A DNA stretch of 64,000 nt from CAZZKG01 sp964654825 (GTDB lineage Bacteria; Gemmatimonadota; CAZMKB01): positions 32,552 to 96,551 of the forward strand of contig CAZZKG010000007.1 in assembly GCA_964654825.1 (NCBI GenBank), given 5' to 3'. The notes beneath the pieces are model-generated. The model made no database searches and was not told where the DNA came from. It worked only from the letters and a program-made list of their open reading frames with translations. Made by a program: the position numbers and the translations under genes. Shown piece by piece: positions 1-8,460 of this stretch (within the stretch, counting starts at the first letter, position 1; the number at the start of each line of letters is the position of its first letter).

Positions 1-1
1 G

Positions 2-229
2 CTTCTTGCCAAGGGGGATGAGATCCAGCCGGACAACCTGCTGATCAACATCGTGCGGCTTAGGGAACAGGATTCGGGACTCAAGCTCCTCTCTATCGAG
101 GCGATGGAAAAGTCTCATATCAAGCGGGTACTCGAGTATACGAACTGGAACAAGACACGGGCTTCCCAGATCCTCGGTATCAACAGGAAGACCCTCCTCG
201 AGAAGAGGAAAAAATATAATCTGAAGTAA
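2..229 (+). CDS. Fis-type DNA-binding C-terminus of a probable NtrC-family response regulator (5' truncated)
   Basis: Only the last 75 residues are in the window; the gene starts upstream. The frame is open from base 2 to a TAA at 227-229. The final 45 or so residues form a Fis-type helix-turn-helix, with the pattern IKRVLEYTNWNKTRASQILG followed by INRKTLLEKRKKYNLK. This is the usual C-terminal DNA-binding domain of sigma-54-dependent activators such as NtrC and AtoC. The AAA+ and receiver domains would lie off the left edge, so the full architecture is inferred. A stand-alone Fis protein is unlikely because there is a preceding linker rather than a Fis N-terminus. Confidence 0.8.
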   Translation, partial: LLAKGDEIQPDNLLINIVRLREQDSGLKLLSIEAMEKSHIKRVLEYTNWNKTRASQILGINRKTLLEKRKKYNLK

Positions 230-315
230 TAGAGCGGAATTTTCCATTCCCGATTCTTTACTACACAGGTGATGTGCGGAGGGGTAACTATGAAGAGGCA
301 TATTTCGCCTTGATT

Positions 316-344
316 TTGAAGGTGATATGTCTCATTTTTATATT
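316..344 (+). promoter_or_regulatory. Probable sigma-70 promoter for ssb
   Basis: TTGAAG at 316-321 and TATATT at 339-344 are separated by 17 bp. They match 4/6 and 5/6 of the consensus and lie about 70 bp upstream of the ssb start. Confidence 0.45.
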
Positions 345-414
345 ATGAATGTTTTTTGAGCTGGGGGCTCAGTTGGGAGTGAGGTGAAGGAACCAGAGGA
401 AAGTGAGGGGAACC

Positions 415-840
415 ATGGCTAGCCGCGGACTGAACAAAGTTCAGTTGATTGGAAACCTGGGGGCGGATCCTGATTTCCGGACGACTCCATCAGGCACATC
501 GGTGACAACCTTCAGTGTTGCAACCACCGAGATGTGGACCAACAAAGATGGTCAACCGGAACAGAAAACCGAGTGGCACAGAATTGTGACCTGGGGTAAG
601 CTCGCCGAGATATCGAGAGACTACCTCAAAAAGGGGAAACAGGTGTACGTCGAGGGGAGGTTACAGACCCGCTCCTGGGAGGACAGGGACGGCCAGAAAC
701 GCTACACCACGGAGATCGTTGCCAATCAGATGCTCATGCTCGGTGGGGCTCCGCAGGAGGGAGCCGAGGTAAGGGAGGCCGGTCAGCAGACGAGTCCGGT
801 CATACCCGCTCAGTCCGAGGAAGACGAGCTGCCGTTCTGA
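415..840 (+). CDS. ssb: Single-stranded DNA-binding protein
   Basis: A 141-residue SSB that coats single-stranded DNA in replication, repair and recombination. Residues about 5-108 form the OB fold (LNKVQLIGNLGADPDFR near the start, then TEWHRIVTWGKLAE and YVEGRLQTRSWEDRDGQ). A short acidic tail ends in EEDELPF, the partner-binding tip corresponding to DDDIPF of E. coli SSB. ATG 415 is preferred over GTG 403 because GAGGGGA lies 3-4 nt before it and MASRGLNKV matches family N-termini. It probably has its own promoter at 316-344. Confidence 0.95.
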   Translation: MASRGLNKVQLIGNLGADPDFRTTPSGTSVTTFSVATTEMWTNKDGQPEQKTEWHRIVTWGKLAEISRDYLKKGKQVYVEGRLQTRSWEDRDGQKRYTTEIVANQMLMLGGAPQEGAEVREAGQQTSPVIPAQSEEDELPF

Positions 841-928
841 TAATGCGGCTTCAACCGGCATCAATCACGCAGCCGGATGTCGAGAGCCGTTCACGGATCT
901 CCGCATTACCCCCGGCGGAAAGGGAGCA

Positions 929-2500
929 GTGAGGAGGACACGGTTATCGGGTTCAATCAGTGTTGCCCTCGTGTATCCCAACACATCCGAAGTCGGAACG
1001 GCGAGTCTGGGTTACCGGAAGGTGTTCGCCCTCCTCGAGTCACACGATCTTATATCCTGTGAAAAAGTCTTCTCCGGGAAGGGGAGAGCGGGTGCTCCCC
1101 CGAGAACGCTCGAGAACCGGAGGACACTCGGAGAGTTCGACTGTGTGGCTTTCTCTATCGCTTTTGAAAACGATTTTCCCCACCTGGTCGGAGCATTGTT
1201 CTCCTCCGGGATCAACCCGCTCAGGGAAAAGCGGTCTCCCGACTCCCCCCTTATCATCGCCGGTGGCCCCCTCGTCCTGATCAATCCAGAACCCCTCGCA
1301 CCGATCGTCGACATTCTGTTCATCGGAGAAGGTGAGAAGCTTCTCCCGCTCTTCCTCGACACGATAGAGGCCTCCGGAGGGGGTGAGGGCTGGAAGAGGT
1401 CTATCCTCGAAGCGCTAAGCGGAAAGGATGGTTTCTACGTCCCGGTCGATGGTGAAGAACCCTCTCAGACCATGGTAACGAGGGTAGTAGCGAGTGAGAG
1501 CGATCTGGATTGTGTGGAAGAAGCAGCAAACCGGTTTTCGTATCCCGATTCACACTTCAGAGATGTTCACCTTCTCGAGGTCGGCAGAGGGTGTCCGAGG
1601 CGGTGCAGGTTCTGCGCGGCGAAGACTGTGTATGCTCCTTCCCGGTTCCGCTCCCTCGATTCGGTCGAGAAAGAACTCGGCTGTGTCAGGCCCGGCCTGC
1701 GGGGGGTGGGATTCCTCGGGGCTTCTCTCTCTGATTACCCAAGTCTTCCCGGGGTGGTAACCCGGGCCGGTCAGTCGGGGTTCACCGTACAGACCTCGTC
1801 TTTGAGGATGGACCGGCTCGGCACCGAGCTACTCCGGTCACTGAGAGACCACGGTGTCCGAACGATTACCACGGCTCCGGAAGCAGGCACGGACAGGTTG
1901 AGATCAGTGCTCGGGAAGGATCTGGATGAAACCGGCATCCTGGAAGCTGCCAAGAGGATCGGCGAGCTGAATTTTCCTCACCTCAAGCTCTACTTCATGC
2001 TTGGGATTCCGTGTGAAACCTGGGATGACCTGACGGGGATGGCGGATCTCATCCTCCGCATCGCCGGCACCGTTCGAAAAACCGGAAGCCGAACCAGGAT
2101 CACCGCCTGTCTCTCACCCCTGGTCCCGAAACCCTGGACAGCGTTCCAGTGGGCGCCCTTCGAACACCCTTCCGTTCTCCGTAAAAAGATCCATCTGGTG
2201 AGATCACTGGTCAGGGGAAAGGTCTCGTTCAAGCTTGAATCGGTGAACTCATCCGCTCATCAGGCGCTCCTTGCACGGGGAGATCGGAAGGTCGGGAGAG
2301 CTGTCGCGTTGTCGGCAGTGGAGGGAAAACCCCTCAGTCAGGCGCTCGCCGCGGCGGGGATCTCGAAGGATCGGTATCTCTACCGGGAGCGGCAGAAGGA
2401 TGAACTGTTTCCATGGGATTTCATCGATCACGGAAAAGATATCACGAAGGAAAAACTCTGGGAGGAGTGGGAGAATGCTAGAAGAGAAGCCTCAGGCTGA
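929..2500 (+). CDS. B12-binding-domain radical SAM protein of unknown substrate
   Basis: A 523-residue protein. The N-terminal about 170 residues look like a B12-binding Rossmann domain (VALVYPNTSEVGTASLGYRK, later IIAGGP and IFIGEGE-type stretches). A radical SAM core follows with the 4Fe-4S motif C222-x3-C226-x2-C229 in RGCPRRCRFC. Such proteins cleave S-adenosylmethionine to make a 5'-deoxyadenosyl radical; many cobalamin-type members are methyltransferases or methylthiotransferases. The substrate cannot be read from the sequence. The start is GTG 929 with AAGGGAG just upstream. The gene is convergent with rpmB and the two overlap by 9 bp. Confidence 0.85.
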   Translation: MRRTRLSGSISVALVYPNTSEVGTASLGYRKVFALLESHDLISCEKVFSGKGRAGAPPRTLENRRTLGEFDCVAFSIAFENDFPHLVGALFSSGINPLREKRSPDSPLIIAGGPLVLINPEPLAPIVDILFIGEGEKLLPLFLDTIEASGGGEGWKRSILEALSGKDGFYVPVDGEEPSQTMVTRVVASESDLDCVEEAANRFSYPDSHFRDVHLLEVGRGCPRRCRFCAAKTVYAPSRFRSLDSVEKELGCVRPGLRGVGFLGASLSDYPSLPGVVTRAGQSGFTVQTSSLRMDRLGTELLRSLRDHGVRTITTAPEAGTDRLRSVLGKDLDETGILEAAKRIGELNFPHLKLYFMLGIPCETWDDLTGMADLILRIAGTVRKTGSRTRITACLSPLVPKPWTAFQWAPFEHPSVLRKKIHLVRSLVRGKVSFKLESVNSSAHQALLARGDRKVGRAVALSAVEGKPLSQALAAAGISKDRYLYRERQKDELFPWDFIDHGKDITKEKLWEEWENARREASG

Positions 2501-2683
2501 TTTTTTAGCCTTCCCTGACTTTATACATCTCGTGCAGACATAAATCCGCTTAGTGGTCTTTCCTTCGACGACACGGACCCGCTGGAGATTCGGCAGCCAT
2601 CTCCGTTTGGTCCTGTTTTTTGCATGGCTGACATTGTTGCCGGTCGAAGGTCTCTTGCCACAGATTTCGCACACTTTCGCCAT
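2492..2683 (-). CDS. rpmB: 50S ribosomal protein L28, zinc-ribbon form
   Basis: A 63-residue ribosomal protein L28. The N-terminus MAKVCEICGKRPSTGNNVSH is diagnostic. Two CxxC pairs (CEIC near residues 5-8 and CTRC near 53-56) make this the zinc-binding form. The strand carries ATGATAATG; the second ATG (2683) is chosen because GAGGAGG lies 8 nt upstream and the family begins MAKVC. The 3' end overlaps the stop region of the convergent radical SAM gene by 9 bp. A promoter candidate lies at 2770-2798. Confidence 0.95.
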   Translation of the reverse strand: MAKVCEICGKRPSTGNNVSHAKNRTKRRWLPNLQRVRVVEGKTTKRIYVCTRCIKSGKAKKSA

Positions 2684-2769
2684 TATCATATCCTCCTCAT
2701 CATCAATTCGCTGATTCCTATGTATCTCAGAGAACGAGGTTCCCGTGATCGATCGGAATACAGCTTGAG

Positions 2770-2798
2770 AATATAATACATTTCTTTCTTCCGATCAA
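2770..2798 (-). promoter_or_regulatory. Probable sigma-70 promoter for rpmB
   Basis: Read on the minus strand, TTGATC (2793-2798) is followed after 17 bp by TATATT (2770-2775), about 85 bp upstream of rpmB. The rest of the 2684-3042 gap holds nothing else I can identify. A TTGACA at 2936-2941 on the plus strand lacks a good -10 element. Confidence 0.45.
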
Positions 2799-3042
2799 TA
2801 TCCACGACTAAAAATCCGTGTACGGTATCCTCTGTCGGGTGATGGGCCAACAGGATAACCTATTCAACCGCTTACGCGTATTCTTATAGTGAGAAAATGG
2901 AGCATGGGAGGACCGGAGCGGACAGTTGACAGTCCACAGGCTATGTATTAACTTCTTCGATAACTTGTGCCCCATCAATGCATAGTGCACATCATGTAGT
3001 CCATCACCGGAGAATATTCTCGAGCAGGATAAGTGGTTTTTT

Positions 3043-4362
3043 ATGAATGATACCGAAGAGAACACACTCGAGCGCAGGATTCTTGATCGTTCAGGCCTTG
3101 TTGGCGTTATTGGGCTCGGCTATGTGGGTCTGCCTCTCGCCCTGACTTATATCAAAGCGGGATACCGGGTCATCGGACTGGATGTCGATCAGGAGAAGAT
3201 TTCGCTCCTGCAGGATGGCCGATCAGAGGTGATGGACGTTGAACCGGATGAGCTCGTCCACTGTCTCGATGACAAAACACTTTCCATCACCAGTGATTTT
3301 TCTAAACTGGCCGAGGCCGACATCATGGCGATATGCGTGCCGACCCCTCTGGATAAGACGAAAAACCCCGATGTGTCGTATCTCCTCAGTGCCACGGAAC
3401 GGATAAAAACCATTCTCAGAAAGGGGCAGCTCATCATCCTGGAGAGTACCACCTATCCCGGTACCACAGAGGAACTCGTCTGTCCGATTCTCGAAGAATC
3501 CGGAATGCGGGCGGGGGAAGATTTTTACCTGGCTTTTTCCCCCGAGAGGGTGGACCCCGGCAATGAACGGTACGGCATTGCCAATACGCCGAAAATCGTC
3601 GGCGGCATCACTGACCGCTGTCTTTTTCATGCACGGCTTTTCTACGAGCAGGTCGTCGAATCGGTTTTTCCCGTGTCGACCGCAAAATCAGCCGAGATGG
3701 TGAAGCTTCTCGAAAACACCTTCAGAAGTGTCAACATTGCCCTCGTCAACGAAGTGGCCCTGATGTGCGATGTGCTCGGGATCGATGTGTGGGAGGTGAT
3801 CGATGCAGCGGCGACCAAACCTTTCGGGTATATGAAATTTTATCCCGGGCCCGGACTCGGAGGACACTGCATCCCGATCGATCCTCACTACCTGTCCTGG
3901 AAGCTGAGGAGCCTCAACTACTACGCCAGGTTTATCGAACTCGCCGGAGAGATCAATTCGAACATGCCCCTGTTTGTCAAACGAAAGGTGGCCGAGGGAC
4001 TCAACGAAGATCGGAAAAGTGTCAAGGGTTCCAAAGCCCTCGTCCTCGGCGTAGCGTATAAGGCGAATATAAATGATATCCGTGAATCTCCCGCCCTAGA
4101 CATAATCAGGCTTCTCCAGGAAAGCGGTGCGGATGTGCTCTATCACGATCCGCTGGTCCCTCAAATCAAGCTGGATGGGGAGACATTGAGTTCCACACCT
4201 CTCACTGAAAATCTCCTTGTGGAGATGGATTGTGTCGTTATCACCACCGATCACTCGACATTCGATATGCAATGGATCACGGACCGATCGAATCTCGTTG
4301 TGGACTGCAGGAACGCGACAAGGGATCTCGGGAAGACCAAAGCTCATATTATCAAGTTATAA
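3043..4362 (+). CDS. Nucleotide-sugar dehydrogenase, UDP-GlcNAc/UDP-ManNAc 6-dehydrogenase family
   Basis: A 439-residue NAD-dependent dehydrogenase that oxidises C6 of a UDP-sugar to a uronic acid for surface polysaccharide. The NAD-binding motif GVIGLGYVGLPLAL starts near residue 21. The catalytic cysteine is C276 in GLGGHCIPIDPHYLSWK, and the C-terminal UDP-binding domain includes VLGVAYKANINDIRESPA. Length and motifs fit WbpA/WecC-type enzymes better than UDP-glucose dehydrogenase, but substrate is inferred. It heads a co-directional run and is followed 16 bp later by an SDR epimerase, so the two probably act on the same nucleotide sugar. Confidence 0.9.
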   Translation: MNDTEENTLERRILDRSGLVGVIGLGYVGLPLALTYIKAGYRVIGLDVDQEKISLLQDGRSEVMDVEPDELVHCLDDKTLSITSDFSKLAEADIMAICVPTPLDKTKNPDVSYLLSATERIKTILRKGQLIILESTTYPGTTEELVCPILEESGMRAGEDFYLAFSPERVDPGNERYGIANTPKIVGGITDRCLFHARLFYEQVVESVFPVSTAKSAEMVKLLENTFRSVNIALVNEVALMCDVLGIDVWEVIDAAATKPFGYMKFYPGPGLGGHCIPIDPHYLSWKLRSLNYYARFIELAGEINSNMPLFVKRKVAEGLNEDRKSVKGSKALVLGVAYKANINDIRESPALDIIRLLQESGADVLYHDPLVPQIKLDGETLSSTPLTENLLVEMDCVVITTDHSTFDMQWITDRSNLVVDCRNATRDLGKTKAHIIKL

Positions 4363-4378
4363 AAGGAGGCTTTGCGGA

Positions 4379-5317
4379 ATGAGAATACTCGTCACGGGTG
4401 GAGCGGGATTCATCGGATCACACGTGGTCGACCGGTACATCGAAAACGGACACGAAGTCACCGTGGTAGACAACCTGATGACCGGGAAGAGGGAAAACGT
4501 CAACGGGGACGCACGGTTTCTCGAAATGGACGTCCAGGATCCGGAGCTCAATGAAGTGTTTGCCAATGGCCGGTTCGATGTCGTCAACCACCACGCTGCG
4601 CAGATCGACGTCAGGGTGAGCGTCTCCGACCCCATGAAAGATGCCAGGATCAACGTTCTGGGTTTCCTCAACATCATGGAAAATGTACGACGCCACAATG
4701 TCGGTAGAACGGTAATTGTCTCATCCGGTGGTGTAATATATGGTGAGACACCCGGAGACCCGGCAACAGAGGTGTTCCTCAAGAGGCCGTTCTCTCCCTA
4801 CGGTGTTACCAAATATGCTTCCGAACTGTACCTGTTCTATTATCACCGGGTACACGATATCAAGGGAGTTACACTCAGATACAGCAACGTGTACGGTCCG
4901 CGGCAGGATCCGTTCGGCGAAGCGGGTGTCGTCGCCATCTTCTCGAAAAACCTTCACCGGGGAGAAGCCCTGACCATCTATGGTGACGGAGAACAGGAAA
5001 GAGACTACGTTTTTGTCAGAGATGTCGTCAATGCGAACATGGTGGTCACAGAAGCCGAATTAGAAGATACTGTCGAGACGGTTGACGACATGGCTTTTAA
5101 TGTCGGGACGGGCATCCCCTCCACCGTCAACCAGCTTGCAGCGCTCATGAAAGAGATCGCGGGGTCCGATACCAGTCCGGTTTATGCTCCAGAGAGACCT
5201 GGGGAGCTCCTCAGGAATTACCTGGATTACACCCGATTGAAAAATACACTGGGGTGGGAACCGGGCGTTACGTTCAGGGATGGTCTCGAGGAAACGTACA
5301 ACTGGTTCCGAGAATAG
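4379..5317 (+). CDS. NAD-dependent epimerase/dehydratase (UDP-sugar 4-epimerase type)
   Basis: A 312-residue extended short-chain dehydrogenase/reductase. It starts MRILVTGGAGFIGSHV with the GxxGxxG nucleotide-binding motif. The catalytic Tyr and Lys are Y141 and K145 (SPYGVTKYASE), with the paired Ser in VSSGGVIYG. The C-terminal half has the family pattern GDGEQERDYVFVRDVV. ATG 4379 is chosen because AAAGGAGG lies about 9 nt upstream; longer starts would run through the upstream gene. Likely role is UDP-glucose or UDP-GlcNAc 4-epimerase, or UDP-uronate decarboxylase or epimerase, working with the dehydrogenase just upstream. Confidence 0.88.
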   Translation: MRILVTGGAGFIGSHVVDRYIENGHEVTVVDNLMTGKRENVNGDARFLEMDVQDPELNEVFANGRFDVVNHHAAQIDVRVSVSDPMKDARINVLGFLNIMENVRRHNVGRTVIVSSGGVIYGETPGDPATEVFLKRPFSPYGVTKYASELYLFYYHRVHDIKGVTLRYSNVYGPRQDPFGEAGVVAIFSKNLHRGEALTIYGDGEQERDYVFVRDVVNANMVVTEAELEDTVETVDDMAFNVGTGIPSTVNQLAALMKEIAGSDTSPVYAPERPGELLRNYLDYTRLKNTLGWEPGVTFRDGLEETYNWFRE

Positions 5318-5339
5318 CAGATCGAGGGCTTCCAGAATC

Positions 5340-6062
5340 ATGTCGTCTGGCACTATATCACTCGTCATCATCCTGCAGGGAGGAAGTGGTGACAGTTTTG
5401 TCGACATCATCTTCAGGACGGGAATGTTTGCGAAGTTCATCCTCCTGGTTATTTTTCTCCTCTCGGTCGTCGCCTGGGCCGTCATGTACTACAAGTACCG
5501 CCATTTCAACCGTGCGGGGAGCGACAACAGGGGATTCCTGGCCCTGTTCAGGAAGGCAAAATCTCTCGATGAGGCCCTGACCTCCTCCCGGGAGTTTTCC
5601 GGATCGAACCTCTTGAGGCTCATGAACGCGGGCTATGATGAGCTCATGGAATTCGCCCGCATGGAGCATTCAGCCGGCCGTGAGATACCCGGATCGGAAA
5701 TTCGTGAAGATGTGTCCATGGCCCTCGACAGAGCGATGTCGAGAGAGCTCATTCAGTTCGAGAAGTATCTCGTCTTCCTCGCCATGGTCTCCACGATATC
5801 GCCGTTTCTGGGACTTCTTGGTACGGTGTGGGGGATCATGCATGCGTTCATCGAGATCGGCGCTTATGGCTCCGCCAATCTCAGTGTCGTGGGGCCGGGG
5901 ATCGCCGAGGCTTTGATCACCACTGTTGCCGGGCTCGGTGCGGCCATCCCGGCTGTGATGGGGTACAATTATTTCGTGAGCAAGGTTAAGTCGATGGGTG
6001 ACGAGATGGATAATTTCACAAGCGAGTTTTTGAGCAAACTCATCAAGAGAGGGATAATGTGA
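5340..6062 (+). CDS. tolQ: TolQ/ExbB-family proton channel
   Basis: A 240-residue inner-membrane protein of the MotA/TolQ/ExbB family, one half of the proton channel that energises TolA. A first transmembrane helix lies near residues 28-48 (FILLVIFLLSVVAWAVMYY). The conserved pair is in the C-terminal half: FLAMVSTISPFLGLLGTVWG, then GIAEALITTVAGLGAAIPAVM. ATG 5340 fits a 240-residue TolQ and has GAGGG upstream. The stop overlaps the tolR start (GTGA). The neighbours tolR, tolA, tolB and cpoB identify this as TolQ rather than ExbB or MotA. Confidence 0.9.
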   Translation: MSSGTISLVIILQGGSGDSFVDIIFRTGMFAKFILLVIFLLSVVAWAVMYYKYRHFNRAGSDNRGFLALFRKAKSLDEALTSSREFSGSNLLRLMNAGYDELMEFARMEHSAGREIPGSEIREDVSMALDRAMSRELIQFEKYLVFLAMVSTISPFLGLLGTVWGIMHAFIEIGAYGSANLSVVGPGIAEALITTVAGLGAAIPAVMGYNYFVSKVKSMGDEMDNFTSEFLSKLIKRGIM

Positions 6063-6466
6063 GACGTCGTAAGCACCCGACTGTTTTGTCGGATATCAAT
6101 GTGACAAACCTTGTCGATGTCACCCTTGTCCTCCTCATTATCATCATGATCACCGCCCCTCTCATGCAGTCGGGGTTTGATATCCAGTTGCCTAAAGCAA
6201 CTGTCGAGCAGAAGGATATTTTCGAGGGGATTATCGTGAATCTGAGCAAGGATGGTACGGTATACATCGGCAATGAGAAAGTGACCAGGGATGAGTTTCG
6301 ATCGAGATTCCAGACGCTCCTCACGGAAAGCCGGCAGGGGCCTGTGTATCTGAAAGCCGATACGGAAGTACTTTATGGGGAGGTCGTCTCACTCATTGGT
6401 GTCATGAAGGATGTCGGCATCGGAGAACTCGGATTGATCACGGCACCTGAGGTCAAGAGGAGGTAG
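6059..6466 (+). CDS. tolR: TolR/ExbD-family biopolymer transport protein
   Basis: A 135-residue protein with a short cytoplasmic N-terminus (DINVTNLVDVTLVLLIIIMI), one membrane helix at about residues 20-37, and a periplasmic ExbD/TolR domain. The helix carries the conserved Asp in NLVDVTLVLL, used for proton translocation. The GTG start overlaps the tolQ stop by 4 bp, so the genes are translationally coupled. TolR pairs with TolQ to use the proton-motive force to drive TolA. Confidence 0.9.
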   Translation: MRRRKHPTVLSDINVTNLVDVTLVLLIIIMITAPLMQSGFDIQLPKATVEQKDIFEGIIVNLSKDGTVYIGNEKVTRDEFRSRFQTLLTESRQGPVYLKADTEVLYGEVVSLIGVMKDVGIGELGLITAPEVKRR

Positions 6467-6480
6467 GGGGTGATCCGGCG

Positions 6481-7092
6481 ATGCGAAGGGCGCTTCTCTT
6501 CTCCTTCGTAACACATCTTCTGTTCGTCGTGATTCTCATTGTCGGCGGACTCGGCAGGGGATCCGCACAACCGCCCCCGAAGGTGTACAGGATCAGACTC
6601 GTCAGTGCCGTACCGGCCCCCGAAGTGAGTAAGGCCCCGGTGAAGGAGAGGGGTAATGTCGAGCCCCCGCCTCCGGTGAAAGTAAAGAAAATCAAGCCAA
6701 AGAAGAAGACGGAAAAGAAGGAACCGGTGAAAAAGGAAATTTCGCGGCGGCCGAAGGTCAAAGAGACGTCGGAAGATAAAAAAGGTGTTGGCGGCATCGA
6801 GCTCGAAGGTGAGGAATTCCCGTTTCCGTACTACCTCGAGCTTTTCGTGAACAAGATTCAGCAGAACTGGAGAAATCCCGTTGGTGAATCTGAAACTTCT
6901 CTGACCGCTCAGGTGTATTTCAGAATAACGAAGACAGGCAGAATATCCGACGTAGCACTCAGAAAAGCTTCGGGTAACTTCATCTATGATCAGGCGGCCA
7001 TGAGGGCCGTATTCGCTTCCAATCCGCTCCCCCCCCTGCCTGACGGGTACAACGGAGATTATCTTGGAGTAACCTGTGAGATCATTCCTTAA
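6481..7092 (+). CDS. tolA: TolA-like energy transducer with TonB C-terminal domain
   Basis: A 203-residue protein with an N-terminal membrane anchor (residues about 4-22, LLFSFVTHLLFVVILIVGG). A Pro/Lys-rich periplasmic spacer (about 38-100, many PPPP, KPKKK and KKEP runs) leads to a C-terminal TonB/TolA domain (NKIQQNWRNPVGESETSLTA through LPPLPDGY). It is much shorter than E. coli TolA (about 420 residues). It could be named TonB, but its position between tolR and tolB supports the TolA role: an inner-membrane arm reaching TolB and the outer membrane. Its 3' end overlaps tolB by 17 bp. Confidence 0.82.
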   Translation: MRRALLFSFVTHLLFVVILIVGGLGRGSAQPPPKVYRIRLVSAVPAPEVSKAPVKERGNVEPPPPVKVKKIKPKKKTEKKEPVKKEISRRPKVKETSEDKKGVGGIELEGEEFPFPYYLELFVNKIQQNWRNPVGESETSLTAQVYFRITKTGRISDVALRKASGNFIYDQAAMRAVFASNPLPPLPDGYNGDYLGVTCEIIP

Positions 7093-8419
7093 CATCAGAG
7101 TGTCACTGTTGATGGTTGGTTTTTTCGTCCTGGTGTTCTCTCTCGGAAAGGATGCCGCCGGCCAGGAAGAGATCAAGGTGAAAATCGGTTCCTCGGGGAG
7201 AGGTGTCATAAAACTCGGTGTCGAGCCGTTTCGGATCGTTTCGGGCACCGGTCAGCTCGATCAGGAGAGGAAGATCGCTTACTCGATTCTCCTGTGGGAC
7301 CTCGATTTCTCTCTGCGGTTCAATGTTTCAGAGCTCGACGAGCGGATCAGGTTCACATCGAACCCTGATCGTACAAAACTGAATGAGATCTTCACGAAAG
7401 ACTGGCTCGCCCAGGGTGTCGACGTTTATGTGAGAGGTGAGATTTCGAAGGAAGGTAACGATTTTATGCTCAGGTACACGCTCGAGGGCCCCACGAGTGA
7501 AAAATCCATCCTGGAGAAGTCGTATCGGACCTCGAGATCGGAGTTTCGAAGTGTCATACATCGGATATCCGATGATATTATTTTTACCATGACCGGAGAT
7601 CACGGCATCAGCATGACGAGGATTGCCTTCATATCGAAACGGACCGGCAGCAAGGAGCTCTTCATTGCAGACTGCGACGGCTTTAACGAGAAGAGGCTGA
7701 CACAGAACCGTTCGATCAACATCTCACCTGCCTGGTCGCCGTTCGGCGAAGAGATCATCTTCACGTCTTTCCGGGACGGCAATCCGGATCTTTTCATCTA
7801 TAATATGAAGAACAGTTCGGTCCGCAAATACATCGCGTACCCCGGCATCAACAATGCCGCCGCCTGGTCACCTGATGGGAAGGACATAGCGGTTACGCTG
7901 AGCAAGGACGGCAATCCGGAGATCTACATTGTCGAGTTCTGGACCGGAAAGATCAGGAGGATCACACACAGCAGAGGTATTGATACTTCACCCTCATGGT
8001 CACCCACCGGCAATCAGATATCCTTCATGTCGGACCGGGCAGGAACGCCTGCCATCTATGTAATGGATAGAGATGGATCGAATGTCCGAAGGGTTACTTA
8101 CATCGGTAATTACAATGCCTCCCCCGCCTGGTCTCCTCTCGGCGATCGGATCGCGTTCGTCGGGAGAAGTGTCGATGAGGGGAACACGGATCTGTACGTC
8201 GTCGAAATCTCCGGTGAAAACCTGATGCGTATTTCGGCGATCGGTGATAACGTCGATCCGGACTGGTCACCTGATGGGTATCACGTAGCCTTTGCTTCGA
8301 ACCGGGATGGTGCCTATGACATTTACACCATAACCTGGGATGGGGCGGATCTGAAGAGGATAACCTACAGCGGACAGAACTACTCACCGGCATGGTCTCC
8401 GGTGGTTATCCCGTGGTGA
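7076..8419 (+). CDS. tolB: Tol-Pal system periplasmic beta-propeller protein TolB
   Basis: A 447-residue TolB. A signal peptide covers about residues 1-29 (VSLLMVGFFVLVFSLGKDAAG). An N-terminal alpha/beta domain follows, then six PD40/WD40-like blades with the recurring pattern SPAWSPxGxxIxFxSxRxGxxxIYxM. The start is GTG 7076 with GGAG upstream, inside the tolA 3' end. TolB shuttles between Pal at the outer membrane and TolA. No pal gene follows; the next gene is a lipoprotein of the CpoB type. Confidence 0.92.
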   Translation: MRSFLNIRVSLLMVGFFVLVFSLGKDAAGQEEIKVKIGSSGRGVIKLGVEPFRIVSGTGQLDQERKIAYSILLWDLDFSLRFNVSELDERIRFTSNPDRTKLNEIFTKDWLAQGVDVYVRGEISKEGNDFMLRYTLEGPTSEKSILEKSYRTSRSEFRSVIHRISDDIIFTMTGDHGISMTRIAFISKRTGSKELFIADCDGFNEKRLTQNRSINISPAWSPFGEEIIFTSFRDGNPDLFIYNMKNSSVRKYIAYPGINNAAAWSPDGKDIAVTLSKDGNPEIYIVEFWTGKIRRITHSRGIDTSPSWSPTGNQISFMSDRAGTPAIYVMDRDGSNVRRVTYIGNYNASPAWSPLGDRIAFVGRSVDEGNTDLYVVEISGENLMRISAIGDNVDPDWSPDGYHVAFASNRDGAYDIYTITWDGADLKRITYSGQNYSPAWSPVVIPW

Positions 8420-8460
8420 AGAACTCAATGCCCGCTCTTGAGTCGAAAGAGGGAGAAATG

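Noticed and set aside
2808..3065. An 85-codon minus-strand open frame in the gap before the nucleotide-sugar dehydrogenase
   Set aside because: No ribosome-binding site or family resemblance, and it overlaps the start of a well-supported gene.
4217..4378. Longer N-terminus for the epimerase
   Set aside because: It would overlap the dehydrogenase gene by almost 150 bp; the Rossmann motif and the AAAGGAGG site support ATG 4379.
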